A stretch of DNA of 33,605 bases from Prochlorococcus sp. AG-679-K21 (GTDB lineage: Bacteria; Cyanobacteriota; Cyanobacteriia; PCC-6307; Cyanobiaceae), in assembly GCA_003208885.1 (NCBI GenBank), contig QCUP01000007.1:1-33605 (forward strand), written 5' to 3'. The notes beneath the pieces were generated by a model. It searched no databases. It saw only the letters and a program-made list of their open reading frames with translations, and was not told the DNA's origin. A program made the translations under genes and the position numbers. Below are positions 8,623-17,146 of the stretch, piece after piece (the stretch's first letter is position 1; every line of letters begins with the position of its first letter).

Positions 8623-9534
8623 TTAGTAATCGACCTCATAACCAAGCTCCATTAATTTTGATTCTTTTTTTCTCCAATTAGGAACGACTTTCACAAACAA
8701 CTCCAAGTGAACTGGACCATTTATTAACTTCTTCATATTTGATCTTGCAGTCTGACCAATAGTCTTTAACATCGTACCTTTTTTACCAATAAGAATTCCC
8801 TTCTGGCTTGTTCTCTCAACAATAATTGTAGCCAAAATAGCTGTAAAATTTTTACCCTTATCTCTTTTAATTTCCTTAATTTTTTCTATGTTTACGGCAA
8901 CACTATGGGGAACTTCTTCCCTTGTATTGATTAACACTTGCTCCCTTACTAAATCCGCTAGTAAATTATCTAAAGGTTGATCACATATTGTATCTTCCTC
9001 GTAGAGCATTGGTCCAATTGGCAAAAAATTTAAAATTATATCAATCAATTCAGAGCACCCGTCTCCTTCAGATGCACTTACAATTTGAAGATTTTTACTT
9101 GTTCCAAAAACTTTTCTATATTGATCTAATCTTAGATTCTTGAATTCCTTATTCACTAAATCCCATTTATTCAATACAACAATAAATTCAGTTTTATTTG
9201 CAACTAAAAAATCTTTTATGTATTCATCACCTCTGCCAGGTTCAACACTTGAATCGAGAACTAAAACAACCATATCTACTCCATTTATTGCTGATTTAGC
9301 ATTTTTTACAAGTATTTCGCCAAGAAGATGATGTGGTTTATGAACTCCAGGGGTATCTACAAAAATTATTTGTCCAAACTTTGTAGTAAGTATTCCTTTT
9401 AATTTATTTCTAGTAGTTTGAGCCACAGGAGATGTAATTGTTATTTTCTCTCCAATTAACTTGTTTATTAAAGTAGATTTCCCAACATTTGGCCTTCCTA
9501 GTAAAGTTACGAAACCAGATTTATAATTAGTCAA
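8623..9534 (-). CDS. era: GTPase Era
   Basis: Era is an essential GTPase that binds 16S rRNA near its 3' end and assists 30S assembly. The 303-residue protein has G1 GRPNVGKS (13-20), G2 T41 in QTTRNK, G3 DTPG (60-63), G4 NKWD (122-125) and G5 SASEG. A C-terminal KH domain contains the GKKGTMLKTIG loop at about residue 245. The length is typical. The start is TTG at 9534, just before the first beta strand. The stop codon abuts the trmD start with no gap, placing era at the head of the era-trmD-ispF-TIGR03792-larB run. It is divergent from the 9574 gene, with only 39 bases between the starts. Confidence 0.97.
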   Translation of the reverse strand: MTNYKSGFVTLLGRPNVGKSTLINKLIGEKITITSPVAQTTRNKLKGILTTKFGQIIFVDTPGVHKPHHLLGEILVKNAKSAINGVDMVVLVLDSSVEPGRGDEYIKDFLVANKTEFIVVLNKWDLVNKEFKNLRLDQYRKVFGTSKNLQIVSASEGDGCSELIDIILNFLPIGPMLYEEDTICDQPLDNLLADLVREQVLINTREEVPHSVAVNIEKIKEIKRDKGKNFTAILATIIVERTSQKGILIGKKGTMLKTIGQTARSNMKKLINGPVHLELFVKVVPNWRKKESKLMELGYEVDY

Positions 9535-9573
9535 AAGTCTTTTAAAATATCCATAACAAAATTCTGATCAAAA

Positions 9574-10101
9574 ATGATAAAAAAAGCTATAAACTTAAAA
9601 GAAACTTCTTTTACTCAGGCAATAAATATATCTGCTCAATGGTGTAAAGAGTGGGGTGAAGATCTTTTAAGCGAAGAAGTTTTGGCAGATAGAGTTGCAG
9701 AACTAATTAAAACAAAAAATGGTTTGAGAGGTTTTTTTGCCTATACATTGTCAGATCAAGATTGTTATTTATTAGATAAACTTCCTTTCTCATTTGTCTA
9801 CAAACTTCAAGAGGCTGGAAATGATGTAGTAGAAATAGTAATTAAAAATCTAATTATGAGTTCGGCCCAAATAATAGTTCATGAAAGTGACAATAATCTT
9901 CAATATAAATCTAATTCGGAAAATATATCAGAGAGATGTAAAAGCATTTTGCGAGTTTTAGAAACGAAGTCTGTAACAAAAAATATTAATCAAATAATGA
10001 ATGATTTAGACAATCTTGGAAATAGCTTTGATAATTCAAAAAAATACAATAATAAACAAAAAGAATTTATAAAGCATCAAATTCTCGATATTGCAAAATA
10101 A
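9574..10101 (+). CDS. Conserved-looking hypothetical protein (175 aa)
   Basis: I do not recognise this 175-residue protein. It has no signal peptide or membrane segment. The N-terminal 110 residues look like a folded domain, with mixed alpha/beta composition (ISAQWCKEWGEDLLSEEVLA, GLRGFFAYTLSD, LPFSFVYKLQEAG, VVEIVIKNLIMSSAQIIVHE). The last 60 residues are polar and Asn/Lys-rich (NNKQKEFIKHQILDIAK). The start is ATG at 9574. It shares a 39-base divergent promoter region with era and ends next to a hairpin terminator. Two hydrophobic strands with well-spaced charges and ordinary codon use argue that it is a real gene. Confidence 0.75.
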   Translation: MIKKAINLKETSFTQAINISAQWCKEWGEDLLSEEVLADRVAELIKTKNGLRGFFAYTLSDQDCYLLDKLPFSFVYKLQEAGNDVVEIVIKNLIMSSAQIIVHESDNNLQYKSNSENISERCKSILRVLETKSVTKNINQIMNDLDNLGNSFDNSKKYNNKQKEFIKHQILDIAK

Positions 10102-10103
10102 AA

Positions 10104-10125
10104 AAGCGTAGATAGTTCTACGCTT
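10104..10125 (-). terminator. Intrinsic terminator of the Bax-inhibitor-1 family gene
   Basis: A perfect 9-bp stem (AAGCGTAGA / TCTACGCTT) with a 4-base loop is followed on the minus strand by TTTTTATTTT-type sequence. This is a good rho-independent terminator for the gene at 10157-10894. It starts 3 bases past the stop of the convergent plus-strand gene and could end that transcript as well, although its plus-strand 3' flank is not T-rich. Confidence 0.8.
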
Positions 10126-10156
10126 CAAAATATATAAAATGAACTAAAATTATTTA

Positions 10157-10894
10157 TTAATTTCTTCTTCCACCACCTTGAAGTGCAATCATTAATCTTA
10201 AAATAAATACAAATAAATTTATATATGTTAGATACATACCTAAGGCTCCAGCTAGGTATTGATCATCATTATATCTTCTTGGCATTGTGTAAAAATCTAA
10301 GAAAGACATCGCAACAAATAAAACAGTTCCAAATCCTGCAATCATAAGTTCAAGACCTGAACCTCCAAAAACTCCAGGAGCAAAGAATCCCCCGATTAGT
10401 TGAACGAACATTGCTATTAACAAACCAATTAAGCCAAGTCCAACAACGCCTGAAAGAGCTTGTCCAACGCTGTCACTCATTCTTTGACCTGTATAAGAAG
10501 CTATGACAAAAGTAATACCTGTGGCCAGTGCGGCTGTTCCAACAGATCCAATGCCAATTGTTCCAATTGCCAAAGCTACTATTCCACTTAAAGTAAATCC
10601 TGTTAATAAGCTGAATCCAGTTAACAAAGGAAGAGCTTTTGAATTATTCGCATTGTTAGCAGCACTTGTTGCGACGAAAAATAAAACCAATTCAGCTATT
10701 AAAGCAACAATAGAGAGTGGTTGAAATAGTGAAGGGTTTGTTGCTATTAGTGAGACACCTGCTAATACCCCTAAAGAAGTCAAAACCATTCCTCCACCTA
10801 CATAAGGAAGAGCTTTCTGTACTACATTTGGTCCAACGATCGAACTAGTTTGAGCATCGCGAATAGCTTGATTAAAATTGCTACTTGCTGGCAT
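10157..10894 (-). CDS. Bax inhibitor-1 family membrane protein (YccA/YbhL-like)
   Basis: This 245-residue polytopic protein has about seven hydrophobic segments. After a polar N-terminus of about 30 residues come VGGGMVLTSLGVLAGVSL, LSIVALIAELVLFFV, LLTGFSLLTGFTLSGIVAL, a Gly/Thr-rich segment, VGLGLIGLLIAMFVQ, ELMIAGFGTVLFVAMSFLDF, and a C-terminal AGALGMYLTYINLFVFILRL. The last block, with a tyrosine/asparagine-containing segment followed by a short C-tail, is typical of the BI-1/YccA family (calcium-leak or FtsH-linked membrane proteins in other bacteria). The role here is unknown. The start is ATG at 10894. A strong terminator follows the gene. Confidence 0.85.
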   Translation of the reverse strand: MPASSNFNQAIRDAQTSSIVGPNVVQKALPYVGGGMVLTSLGVLAGVSLIATNPSLFQPLSIVALIAELVLFFVATSAANNANNSKALPLLTGFSLLTGFTLSGIVALAIGTIGIGSVGTAALATGITFVIASYTGQRMSDSVGQALSGVVGLGLIGLLIAMFVQLIGGFFAPGVFGGSGLELMIAGFGTVLFVAMSFLDFYTMPRRYNDDQYLAGALGMYLTYINLFVFILRLMIALQGGGRRN

Positions 10895-10968
10895 TTTTAT
10901 ACCTTTTGAATTAATTACATTCTACCTAATTTTTTATATTTCAGTGTACGGTTCACCCAAGTAATATT

Positions 10969-11925
10969 TTATTTATAAGCCTCAATAATTTTCTGAACTA
11001 AAGGGTGTCGAACTACATCATCTACAGTTAAAGAACAAAACTTTATTCCTTCAGTATTAGAAAATATTTTTGATGCTTCCACTAAACCACTTAACTGATC
11101 ATTTTTTAAATCAATTTGAGTAATATCACCATTTACGACCATCTTTGATCTTTCTCCTAATCTAGTTAAAAACATTCTCATTTGAGAAGTAGTAGTATTT
11201 TGAGCTTCATCTAAAATCACCAAAGAATTATCTAATGTTCTTCCTCTCATAAATGCGAGTGGCGCGACTTCAATAATGCCCTTATCAATTAATGAATTTG
11301 TTTTATCGTATCCAAAAATACTATGTAGAGAATCAAATAAAGGTCGTAAGTATGGATCAACTTTTTGCTGCAAATCTCCAGGCAGAAATCCTAAATTTTC
11401 ACCAGCTTCTACTGCTGGTCTTGTTAAAACAATTTTTTCGATTTTTTTCTCATTTAATAATCTGGCGGCACAAACAGTTGCTAAAAATGTTTTACCCGTA
11501 CCTGCTGGACCAATAGCGAAAGTTAAATCAAAGTTCTCTATAGATTCAACATATTCTTTTTGTCTTATAGTTCTAGGCCTTAAATATCGCCCTTCTTTTG
11601 AACGAGCTAGAATCTTTTTCCCAAGTTCAGCATGAGAAGAAGATTCTCCCATATTTAAAGAACTTAGTGCAGCCTTAAGATCCACTTCTGGGACTTCTAA
11701 TCCTTGTTCCCAAATTGGTCTTGTTAGCTCTACCAATGCAGATGCCCTTTCAAGTTTAGGTATTACTCCATTCAATTCAAGTTGTAGACCTCTAATAGTT
11801 AAGGAGACACCCGTAAGAGATTCAAATTTTTTTAAAAAAGAATTTCCAGGACCAGATAATGCAGTAGCAGCATCCGAACTTGGCAAATCTATAATGAAGT
11901 GACCATTTTTGGAAACTTCTTTCAT
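10969..11925 (-). CDS. phoH: PhoH family ATPase
   Basis: This 318-residue PhoH-like protein has an N-terminal KH-like region (about 30-75) and a P-loop domain. Walker A is GPAGTGKT at 139-146, Walker B is LVILDEAQN at about 234-242, and MRMFLTRLGERSKMVVNGD is the conserved sensor segment. The family binds ATP and is linked to RNA metabolism. Phosphate-starvation control is described in E. coli but not shown here. It lies downstream of rpsP with a 33-base gap, in the ffh-rpsP-phoH gene order. The start is ATG at 11925. Confidence 0.93.
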   Translation of the reverse strand: MKEVSKNGHFIIDLPSSDAATALSGPGNSFLKKFESLTGVSLTIRGLQLELNGVIPKLERASALVELTRPIWEQGLEVPEVDLKAALSSLNMGESSSHAELGKKILARSKEGRYLRPRTIRQKEYVESIENFDLTFAIGPAGTGKTFLATVCAARLLNEKKIEKIVLTRPAVEAGENLGFLPGDLQQKVDPYLRPLFDSLHSIFGYDKTNSLIDKGIIEVAPLAFMRGRTLDNSLVILDEAQNTTTSQMRMFLTRLGERSKMVVNGDITQIDLKNDQLSGLVEASKIFSNTEGIKFCSLTVDDVVRHPLVQKIIEAYK

Positions 11926-11958
11926 TTAGTTAATATGTAAAAGTAAATTTAACAATTT

Positions 11959-12303
11959 TTAGCTTTCAGCTTCTTTACTACTGCTTTCAGCTTCTTTGCT
12001 CTTGTCCTTTGCAATCTTTTCTTTTTCCAATTTAGCCTTACCAATAGCAATAGAAGGTCTAACTTTCTTTTCTAATAATCCACCTTTTTCTAATAAGGTT
12101 CTTACAACATCGGTAGGTTGTGCTCCCTGAGTAAGTCTGATTCTTAAAGCTTCTGTATCAAGCCTAGTTTCTTTAGTTCTTGGATTGTAAAAACCTAATT
12201 CTTGAAGAGGTCTTCCATCTCTTCTGGAAGTACTATTGCATGCAACGATCCTGAAACTTGCTTCTTTTTTCTTTCCAAAGCGCTTAAGGCGCAATTTAAT
12301 CAT
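11959..12303 (-). CDS. rpsP: 30S ribosomal protein S16
   Basis: S16 has its normal core: [20 protein letters not shown] at the N-terminus, then [15 protein letters not shown], and [20 protein letters not shown]. The total is 114 residues, which is longer than the typical 80-90 because of a charged tail. In that tail a 7-residue unit (SKEAESS) occurs twice, encoded by a 21-base direct repeat. The gene follows ffh after 54 bases, the usual SRP-S16 linkage. Confidence 0.97.
   Translation of the reverse strand: MIKLRLKRFGKKKEASFRIVACNSTSRRDGRPLQELGFYNPRTKETRLDTEALRIRLTQGAQPTDVVRTLLEKGGLLEKKVRPSIAIGKAKLEKEKIAKDKSKEAESSSKEAES
11962..11997. repeat. Direct repeat in the rpsP tail
   Basis: GCTTTCAGCTTCTTT occurs at 11962-11976 and again at 11983-11997, a 21-base period that duplicates seven residues of the S16 C-terminal tail. 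This looks like a recent in-frame tandem duplication. Confidence 0.85.
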
Positions 12304-12357
12304 TTTAAATTAGAACAGATTAATTAATAATATCATTTGAAGGTAGCTATTTATAAA

Positions 12358-13800
12358 CTATAAATCCCCAAACCCTTTTTTCTTTTTATTTGATTTTTGT
12401 TTTTTAAATGATTTATTACCATTTCCTCCACCCATTCCTGGCATTCCACCCATTCCTGGCATTCCGCCCATTCCTGGCATTCCACCCATTCCTGGCATTC
12501 CACCATTTGACATTTGTTTCATAAAACCTCTCATTCTTTGAAAATCAGCAAGTACTTTATCAACATCTTTTGCTTGATATCCACTCCCTTGTGCAATCCT
12601 TTGTCTTCTGGATGGTTGAGCCGCAAGGACTTCTGGCTTTTGCTTTTCTTCTAAAGTCATAGAAGAGATCATAGATTCAATTTTTTTTAATTGTTCTTCC
12701 CCATTTTTAATCATTCCATCATCAATTTTATTCATTCCTGGTATTAATTTAATTAAGCCTCCAAGAGATCCCATTCTCTTCATTAATCTCATTTGCTTAA
12801 CAAAATCATTAAAGTCAAAAGTTGCCTCTTGAAGTTTCTTTTGCATTACTTCCGCATCAGCAAGCTCAACTTCTTTTTGTGCCTTTTCTACAAGTGTTAA
12901 TACGTCTCCCATACCTAGAATTCTGCTTGCCATTCTCTCAGGATGGAATGGCTGCAATGCTTCTATCTTTTCACCAGTTCCTATGAATTTTATTGGTTTT
13001 CCACTTATTTTTCTTATTGAAAGTGCAGCTCCTCCTCTTGAATCGCCATCCAACTTAGTTAAAATTGCCCCCGATATCCCCACTTTTTCATGAAATGACT
13101 TCGTCAAATCAGCTGCTTCTTGTCCAATCATAGAATCGACAACCAGCAAAACTTCATCAGGTTTTGTAACTTCTTTTATTCGAACCATTTCATTCATCAT
13201 TGATTCATCTATTTGCAATCTTCCTGCGGTATCAACAATTAAGGTATCTACATTATTTGCGTTAGCATAACTCAAAGCATCTTTTGCTATTTCCTCAGGC
13301 TTACTATCTTTTTCTTTCGCTGAGAAAACTTCTAAATCATACTGGTCACCAATTGTCTTAAGTTGCTCAACCGCTGCAGGTCTATAAATATCAGCTGCTA
13401 CTAATAAAACCTTTTTTTCTTTTTCCTTCAAATAAAGACCTAATTTACCTGTTGCTGTTGTTTTTCCAGCACCCTGTAAACCTGCCATTAAAATAACAGT
13501 AGGTGGGGTCTCTTTTTCGTTTAATGGGGAATTTTCATTTCCCATAATATTTATTAATTCTTTGTTGACTACTTCTATAAATTTCTGTCCTGGATTAACA
13601 CCTTTTACTACTTCTTCTCCAATAGCTTTATCTTTTACCTCTGAAACAAATTCTTTAACCACCGATAAACTTACATCAGCATCTAATAATGCTTTTTTAA
13701 CTTGCTTTAAAGAATCATCAATATTATTTTCACTAATTTTAGCTTCACCTCTTAAACCCTTAACGGCATCTTCAAAGCGTGAAGAGAGTTCATCAAACAT
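12358..13800 (-). CDS. ffh: Signal recognition particle protein Ffh (SRP54)
   Basis: Ffh binds signal sequences and 4.5S RNA to deliver membrane proteins to the translocon. In 480 residues it has the N domain (1-95), the G domain with GLQGAGKTT (107-115), AADIYRPAA, DTAGR (190-194) and TKLDGDSRGG (248-257), and a methionine-rich M domain from about 325 (FVKQMRLMKRMGSL, IAQGSG). The C-terminus carries four copies of GGMPGM and then a lysine-rich tail. The repeats come from an 18-base tandem DNA array. The start is ATG at 13800. It is upstream of rpsP on the same strand. Confidence 0.97.
   Translation of the reverse strand: MFDELSSRFEDAVKGLRGEAKISENNIDDSLKQVKKALLDADVSLSVVKEFVSEVKDKAIGEEVVKGVNPGQKFIEVVNKELINIMGNENSPLNEKETPPTVILMAGLQGAGKTTATGKLGLYLKEKEKKVLLVAADIYRPAAVEQLKTIGDQYDLEVFSAKEKDSKPEEIAKDALSYANANNVDTLIVDTAGRLQIDESMMNEMVRIKEVTKPDEVLLVVDSMIGQEAADLTKSFHEKVGISGAILTKLDGDSRGGAALSIRKISGKPIKFIGTGEKIEALQPFHPERMASRILGMGDVLTLVEKAQKEVELADAEVMQKKLQEATFDFNDFVKQMRLMKRMGSLGGLIKLIPGMNKIDDGMIKNGEEQLKKIESMISSMTLEEKQKPEVLAAQPSRRQRIAQGSGYQAKDVDKVLADFQRMRGFMKQMSNGGMPGMGGMPGMGGMPGMGGMPGMGGGNGNKSFKKQKSNKKKKGFGDL
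12433..12504. repeat. Four tandem 18-bp units in ffh
   Basis: Four adjacent 18-base units (CATTCCTGGCATTCCACC, with one A-to-G change in the second copy) encode GGMPGM repeats in the Ffh M-domain tail. Near-identity of the units implies recent expansion or ongoing homogenisation, so copy number may vary between strains. Confidence 0.92.
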
Positions 13801-13849
13801 TATTTATAATTATTTATATAAACATTATAGATGATAGTAATAGCTAATC

Positions 13850-15958
13850 CTAAACACCACTTATATAGTCAACTAATTTCCAGGAGTTATTTGAAAAACC
13901 TAGAATATATTTAACCTTCAAAAAAGGAGTAAAAGTTGTTTCATTTATCAACTCTCCATCTGTTTTTAAAATTTTTTCTTTATATTTTAAGTCAACTGAT
14001 ACTGATATTCTGGATGCAGTTTGAGTTAAAAGTACAATGTTTTCAATATTAGTGTTGATATTTTTGTAGATACCTTTTTTAATATCAAGTTGTCTTTCCT
14101 TGGTTAATCTATTAATCAAATCATTTTGAACTATCTTTGATAAATTAATTTGACTTGTACCTGCTAGAAATTTACTTTTGTTAACAAGCCATGTATTAAT
14201 TAAATTTTCAATTTGTTCTAAGGAGGGAGAAGCAGTTCTTATTTCTCCTCCTGAAAAAGGAATTTTTTCTGTATTTTCTGGGAGAATAATTTTTGATTTA
14301 TCGATAACTTTTTTTTTATCGTCTTGGTTTAAAACTTTATTAAAGACATTCTTGTTTTCATTTATCGATAATGAGTTATCAACTATTTCTTTTTCCAGCG
14401 CTGGTTTTTTAAAATTATTTCTTAAAAGTCCCACACCTATGCCAAAAGCAAATAAAATCAAAAACGCATAAAGATATGTAAGGTACGGAGATTTATTAAA
14501 TATTTTATAATTGTCTAACGCTTCTCCAAATGCAAATTTTAATTCGGCAATCCTTTCTATTGCGTATTTATAAAACTCTATTGATTTATTTTTAATAATC
14601 TCATCTGTATAAATATTTTCTTCAATAACTTCTTGAGCATCTTCTTTTACTCCTCCAGGCAAAGGTAATCGGCCCTCCTCAAAATTGTCCAAATTTAGCT
14701 CAGGATCCGTACTTAAAGCTTTTGGAGATTCTTGAGTCTTAAAATTAGATTGATTTTGAGGCCCAGAATTAAATACCGTTCTACTTGACTTCTTTTCTAC
14801 TTGCTCAATAAATTCTTGGATTTCTCTATCTTCAAACCAAGAATCTAAATCGATTTCTTTTAAATCAATATCCCTATAACCAACTAAAACATCATTTTCT
14901 AACCAATTTTTACAAAAAATACATATTGCTTCTAATTTTTCTCCAGGATAATTATTTAACCAATCTCTTAACTTCTCATCGGAACTACTTAAAAACCTTG
15001 CTGAGGATTGCTCAACATCTGCCAAAAGCAAATCTAGACAACCTATTAAGGGCATTGAGTCAAGTCCAGATAAATTTAGTTTTTTTAATATTTTTCGAGC
15101 TTCGAATAATTTTGCAGGTTTTCTTCTTGCAAAACCAATTGCTGTTAAGGATAAAAAGGCTAAAAATCCTGCTTCCTTTGAACCTTTTTTTTGTAATTCT
15201 AAAAATAAATCAATCTGATCCTGAACAGTCAAGAATGGCTTTATTTGTTGAAAGAAAGCTTCAAATTCTTGCTGATTTAGATAATCATTATATTCAGATT
15301 TATTTTTCCCTTCTAATCCACCTCTTTTAATTATTAAATTTTCAAGCATACTTAAACCTTTTTTATGCGACTCATAATCATTTAAATCTCTACTTAACAA
15401 ATCAAGAATTCTATAAGGAAGAAGCGAAACTAAGTCTTCCTCAAGAGTTTTCCGTAATTCCGCTAGCTTACCCATTCTTTGAAGAAGCTGTATACCTTCT
15501 TGTAAAAAATCTGCAGCATTTGAATAAGATCTTTGATCTTGCTCTTGTATTGCAGCATCTCTAGATGTCAAAGCTGCTAACAAAATAAGATCAGCTTCTC
15601 TACTACTACCCAAAGCAGGGGTTTGAGGAGGTTGCAATGCTTTTCTTGTTATTTTGAAGGCTTCTTTAGAAGAGCCCGATTCCCAAAGGAGAATTAATCC
15701 TGCAACTTCTCTATTGGAAGACAAATCTAAACCTGATGCTCCATTTAGTAATAAATTTTCGTAATCTCTTCTACTATCTGGATCTGTAAGCAAGTCGGCA
15801 GTGAGGCGAAGCAATTCAGATCTATGATTTAAAACCTCGTATGTGAATCCTTCATCAGGAGTTTTATCTAAGCGCAGTTGAAAAGCCCTTAATATTTCCT
15901 CAGATGTTGCTGAGGGGCTTACACCTATTAAACGAAAGTGGTCTAATGGAAGTTCCAA
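13850..15958 (-). CDS. ftn2: Cell division protein Ftn2/ZipN (ARC6 homologue)
   Basis: This is the cyanobacterial membrane protein that tethers FtsZ and organises the division ring. It has 702 residues. The N-terminus, MELPLDHFRLIGVSPSATSE, begins a divergent J-like domain (about 1-70) that lacks the HPD triad. A long helical region of about 400 residues follows, then one transmembrane helix at about 492-512 (YLTYLYAFLILFAFGIGVGL). The C-terminal ARC6-type IMS domain spans about 580-702 (LEQIENLINTWLVNKSKFLAG and onward). The start is TTG at 15958, giving the conserved MELPLDHFRL opening. It precedes ffh by 49 bases on the same strand. Confidence 0.9.
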   Translation of the reverse strand: MELPLDHFRLIGVSPSATSEEILRAFQLRLDKTPDEGFTYEVLNHRSELLRLTADLLTDPDSRRDYENLLLNGASGLDLSSNREVAGLILLWESGSSKEAFKITRKALQPPQTPALGSSREADLILLAALTSRDAAIQEQDQRSYSNAADFLQEGIQLLQRMGKLAELRKTLEEDLVSLLPYRILDLLSRDLNDYESHKKGLSMLENLIIKRGGLEGKNKSEYNDYLNQQEFEAFFQQIKPFLTVQDQIDLFLELQKKGSKEAGFLAFLSLTAIGFARRKPAKLFEARKILKKLNLSGLDSMPLIGCLDLLLADVEQSSARFLSSSDEKLRDWLNNYPGEKLEAICIFCKNWLENDVLVGYRDIDLKEIDLDSWFEDREIQEFIEQVEKKSSRTVFNSGPQNQSNFKTQESPKALSTDPELNLDNFEEGRLPLPGGVKEDAQEVIEENIYTDEIIKNKSIEFYKYAIERIAELKFAFGEALDNYKIFNKSPYLTYLYAFLILFAFGIGVGLLRNNFKKPALEKEIVDNSLSINENKNVFNKVLNQDDKKKVIDKSKIILPENTEKIPFSGGEIRTASPSLEQIENLINTWLVNKSKFLAGTSQINLSKIVQNDLINRLTKERQLDIKKGIYKNINTNIENIVLLTQTASRISVSVDLKYKEKILKTDGELINETTFTPFLKVKYILGFSNNSWKLVDYISGV

Positions 15959-16107
15959 ACAATTATCCTATTGAAAATCCTTTAGGTGAATTTTATCAAT
16001 TTATATTTTTTTTTCATAATGTCTTGGAGAGTTATTAAAAAAAAACATGAAAATCGCCCATTGAAGCTTAGAATGTTAACAAATCAAAACTTCATTAAGG
16101 TATTTTC

Positions 16108-17145
16108 TTGGAAACACACGTAGAGAGAATTTCAAATCTTCAGGACTTTAAAAAAGCGAAGTTAGATCGTGAAACCGGATTATTTCTCTATGAAGATATG
16201 ACGCTTGGTAGAAGATTCGAAGATAAATGTGCTGAGATGTACTACCGAGGTAAGATGTTTGGATTCGTACATCTTTATAACGGTCAAGAAGCAATCAGCA
16301 CTGGTGTGATAGGTGCGATGAAAAAGAAGCATGACTGGTTTTGTAGTACCTATCGCGATCATGTTCATGCGCTTAGTGCAGGTGTTCCATCATTTGAAGT
16401 AATGAGTGAATTATTCGGTAAAGCAACAGGATGCAGTAAAGGCAGAGGTGGTTCTATGCATTTGTTCTCAAAAGAGCATCATCTTTTAGGAGGATATGCT
16501 TTTATTGGAGAGGGTATTCCTGTTGCTTTAGGATCAGCTTTCTCAAGTAAATATAAAAAAGAAGTTGCAGGTGACAATCAAAGTGACTCTGTAACAGCTG
16601 CTTTCTTTGGAGATGGAACTTGTAATAATGGACAATTCTTTGAATGTTTGAATATGGCTCAATTATGGAAATTACCAATAATTTTTGTAGTTGAAAATAA
16701 TAAATGGGCTATTGGCATGGCTCATGACAGAGCCACAAGCAACCCAGAAATATGGAGAAAAGCATCAGCTTTCGGGATGCATGGTGAAGAAGTTGATGGA
16801 ATGGATGTATTAGCCGTGAGGGGAGCTGCACAAAGAGCTGTTGAAAGAGCAAGAGCTGGGGAGGGTCCCACTTTACTAGAATGTTTAACTTATAGATTCA
16901 GGGGTCATTCTTTGGCTGATCCAGATGAATTAAGAGCTGAAGAAGAAAAAGAATTCTGGGCCAAAAGGGATCCTATTAAGAAATTAGCTAATCAGATGAT
17001 CGAAGGAAATTTTGCTAAAGTAGAGGAATTAAAGAGCATAGAAAAGAAAATAGATTTAGAAATCACTGAATCTGTTAAAAATGCTATAAATGCTCCAGAG
17101 CCACCTTCTAATGAATTAACTAAATATATTTGGGCTGAAGATTAA
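16108..17145 (+). CDS. pdhA: Pyruvate dehydrogenase E1 component alpha subunit
   Basis: This is the E1-alpha subunit of the pyruvate dehydrogenase complex, which uses thiamin diphosphate to decarboxylate pyruvate and supply acetyl-CoA. The 345 residues contain [14 protein letters not shown] (82-85), KGRGGSMH (111-118) and the ThDP/Mg motif running from GDG (168-170) to ENN (196-198). The start is TTG at 16108, supported by AAGG at 16097-16100 and by the [10 protein letters not shown]-terminus typical of the group. It ends one base before the convergent sigma factor gene. lpd (E3) is elsewhere in this window; E1-beta and E2 are not seen. Confidence 0.96.
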   Translation: METHVERISNLQDFKKAKLDRETGLFLYEDMTLGRRFEDKCAEMYYRGKMFGFVHLYNGQEAISTGVIGAMKKKHDWFCSTYRDHVHALSAGVPSFEVMSELFGKATGCSKGRGGSMHLFSKEHHLLGGYAFIGEGIPVALGSAFSSKYKKEVAGDNQSDSVTAAFFGDGTCNNGQFFECLNMAQLWKLPIIFVVENNKWAIGMAHDRATSNPEIWRKASAFGMHGEEVDGMDVLAVRGAAQRAVERARAGEGPTLLECLTYRFRGHSLADPDELRAEEEKEFWAKRDPIKKLANQMIEGNFAKVEELKSIEKKIDLEITESVKNAINAPEPPSNELTKYIWAED

Positions 17146-17146
17146 A

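Noticed and set aside
11276-11635. Plus-strand ORF of 119 codons
   Set aside because: It is antisense to the phoH ATPase domain, whose homology is unambiguous; the peptide has no recognisable motif.
12433-12504. Short tandem repeats as a possible CRISPR array
   Set aside because: The units are directly adjacent with no spacers, are in frame within ffh, and encode GGMPGM repeats.
14926-15330. Plus-strand ORF of 134 codons opposite ftn2
   Set aside because: Leucine/asparagine-rich shadow of a well-supported gene on the other strand.
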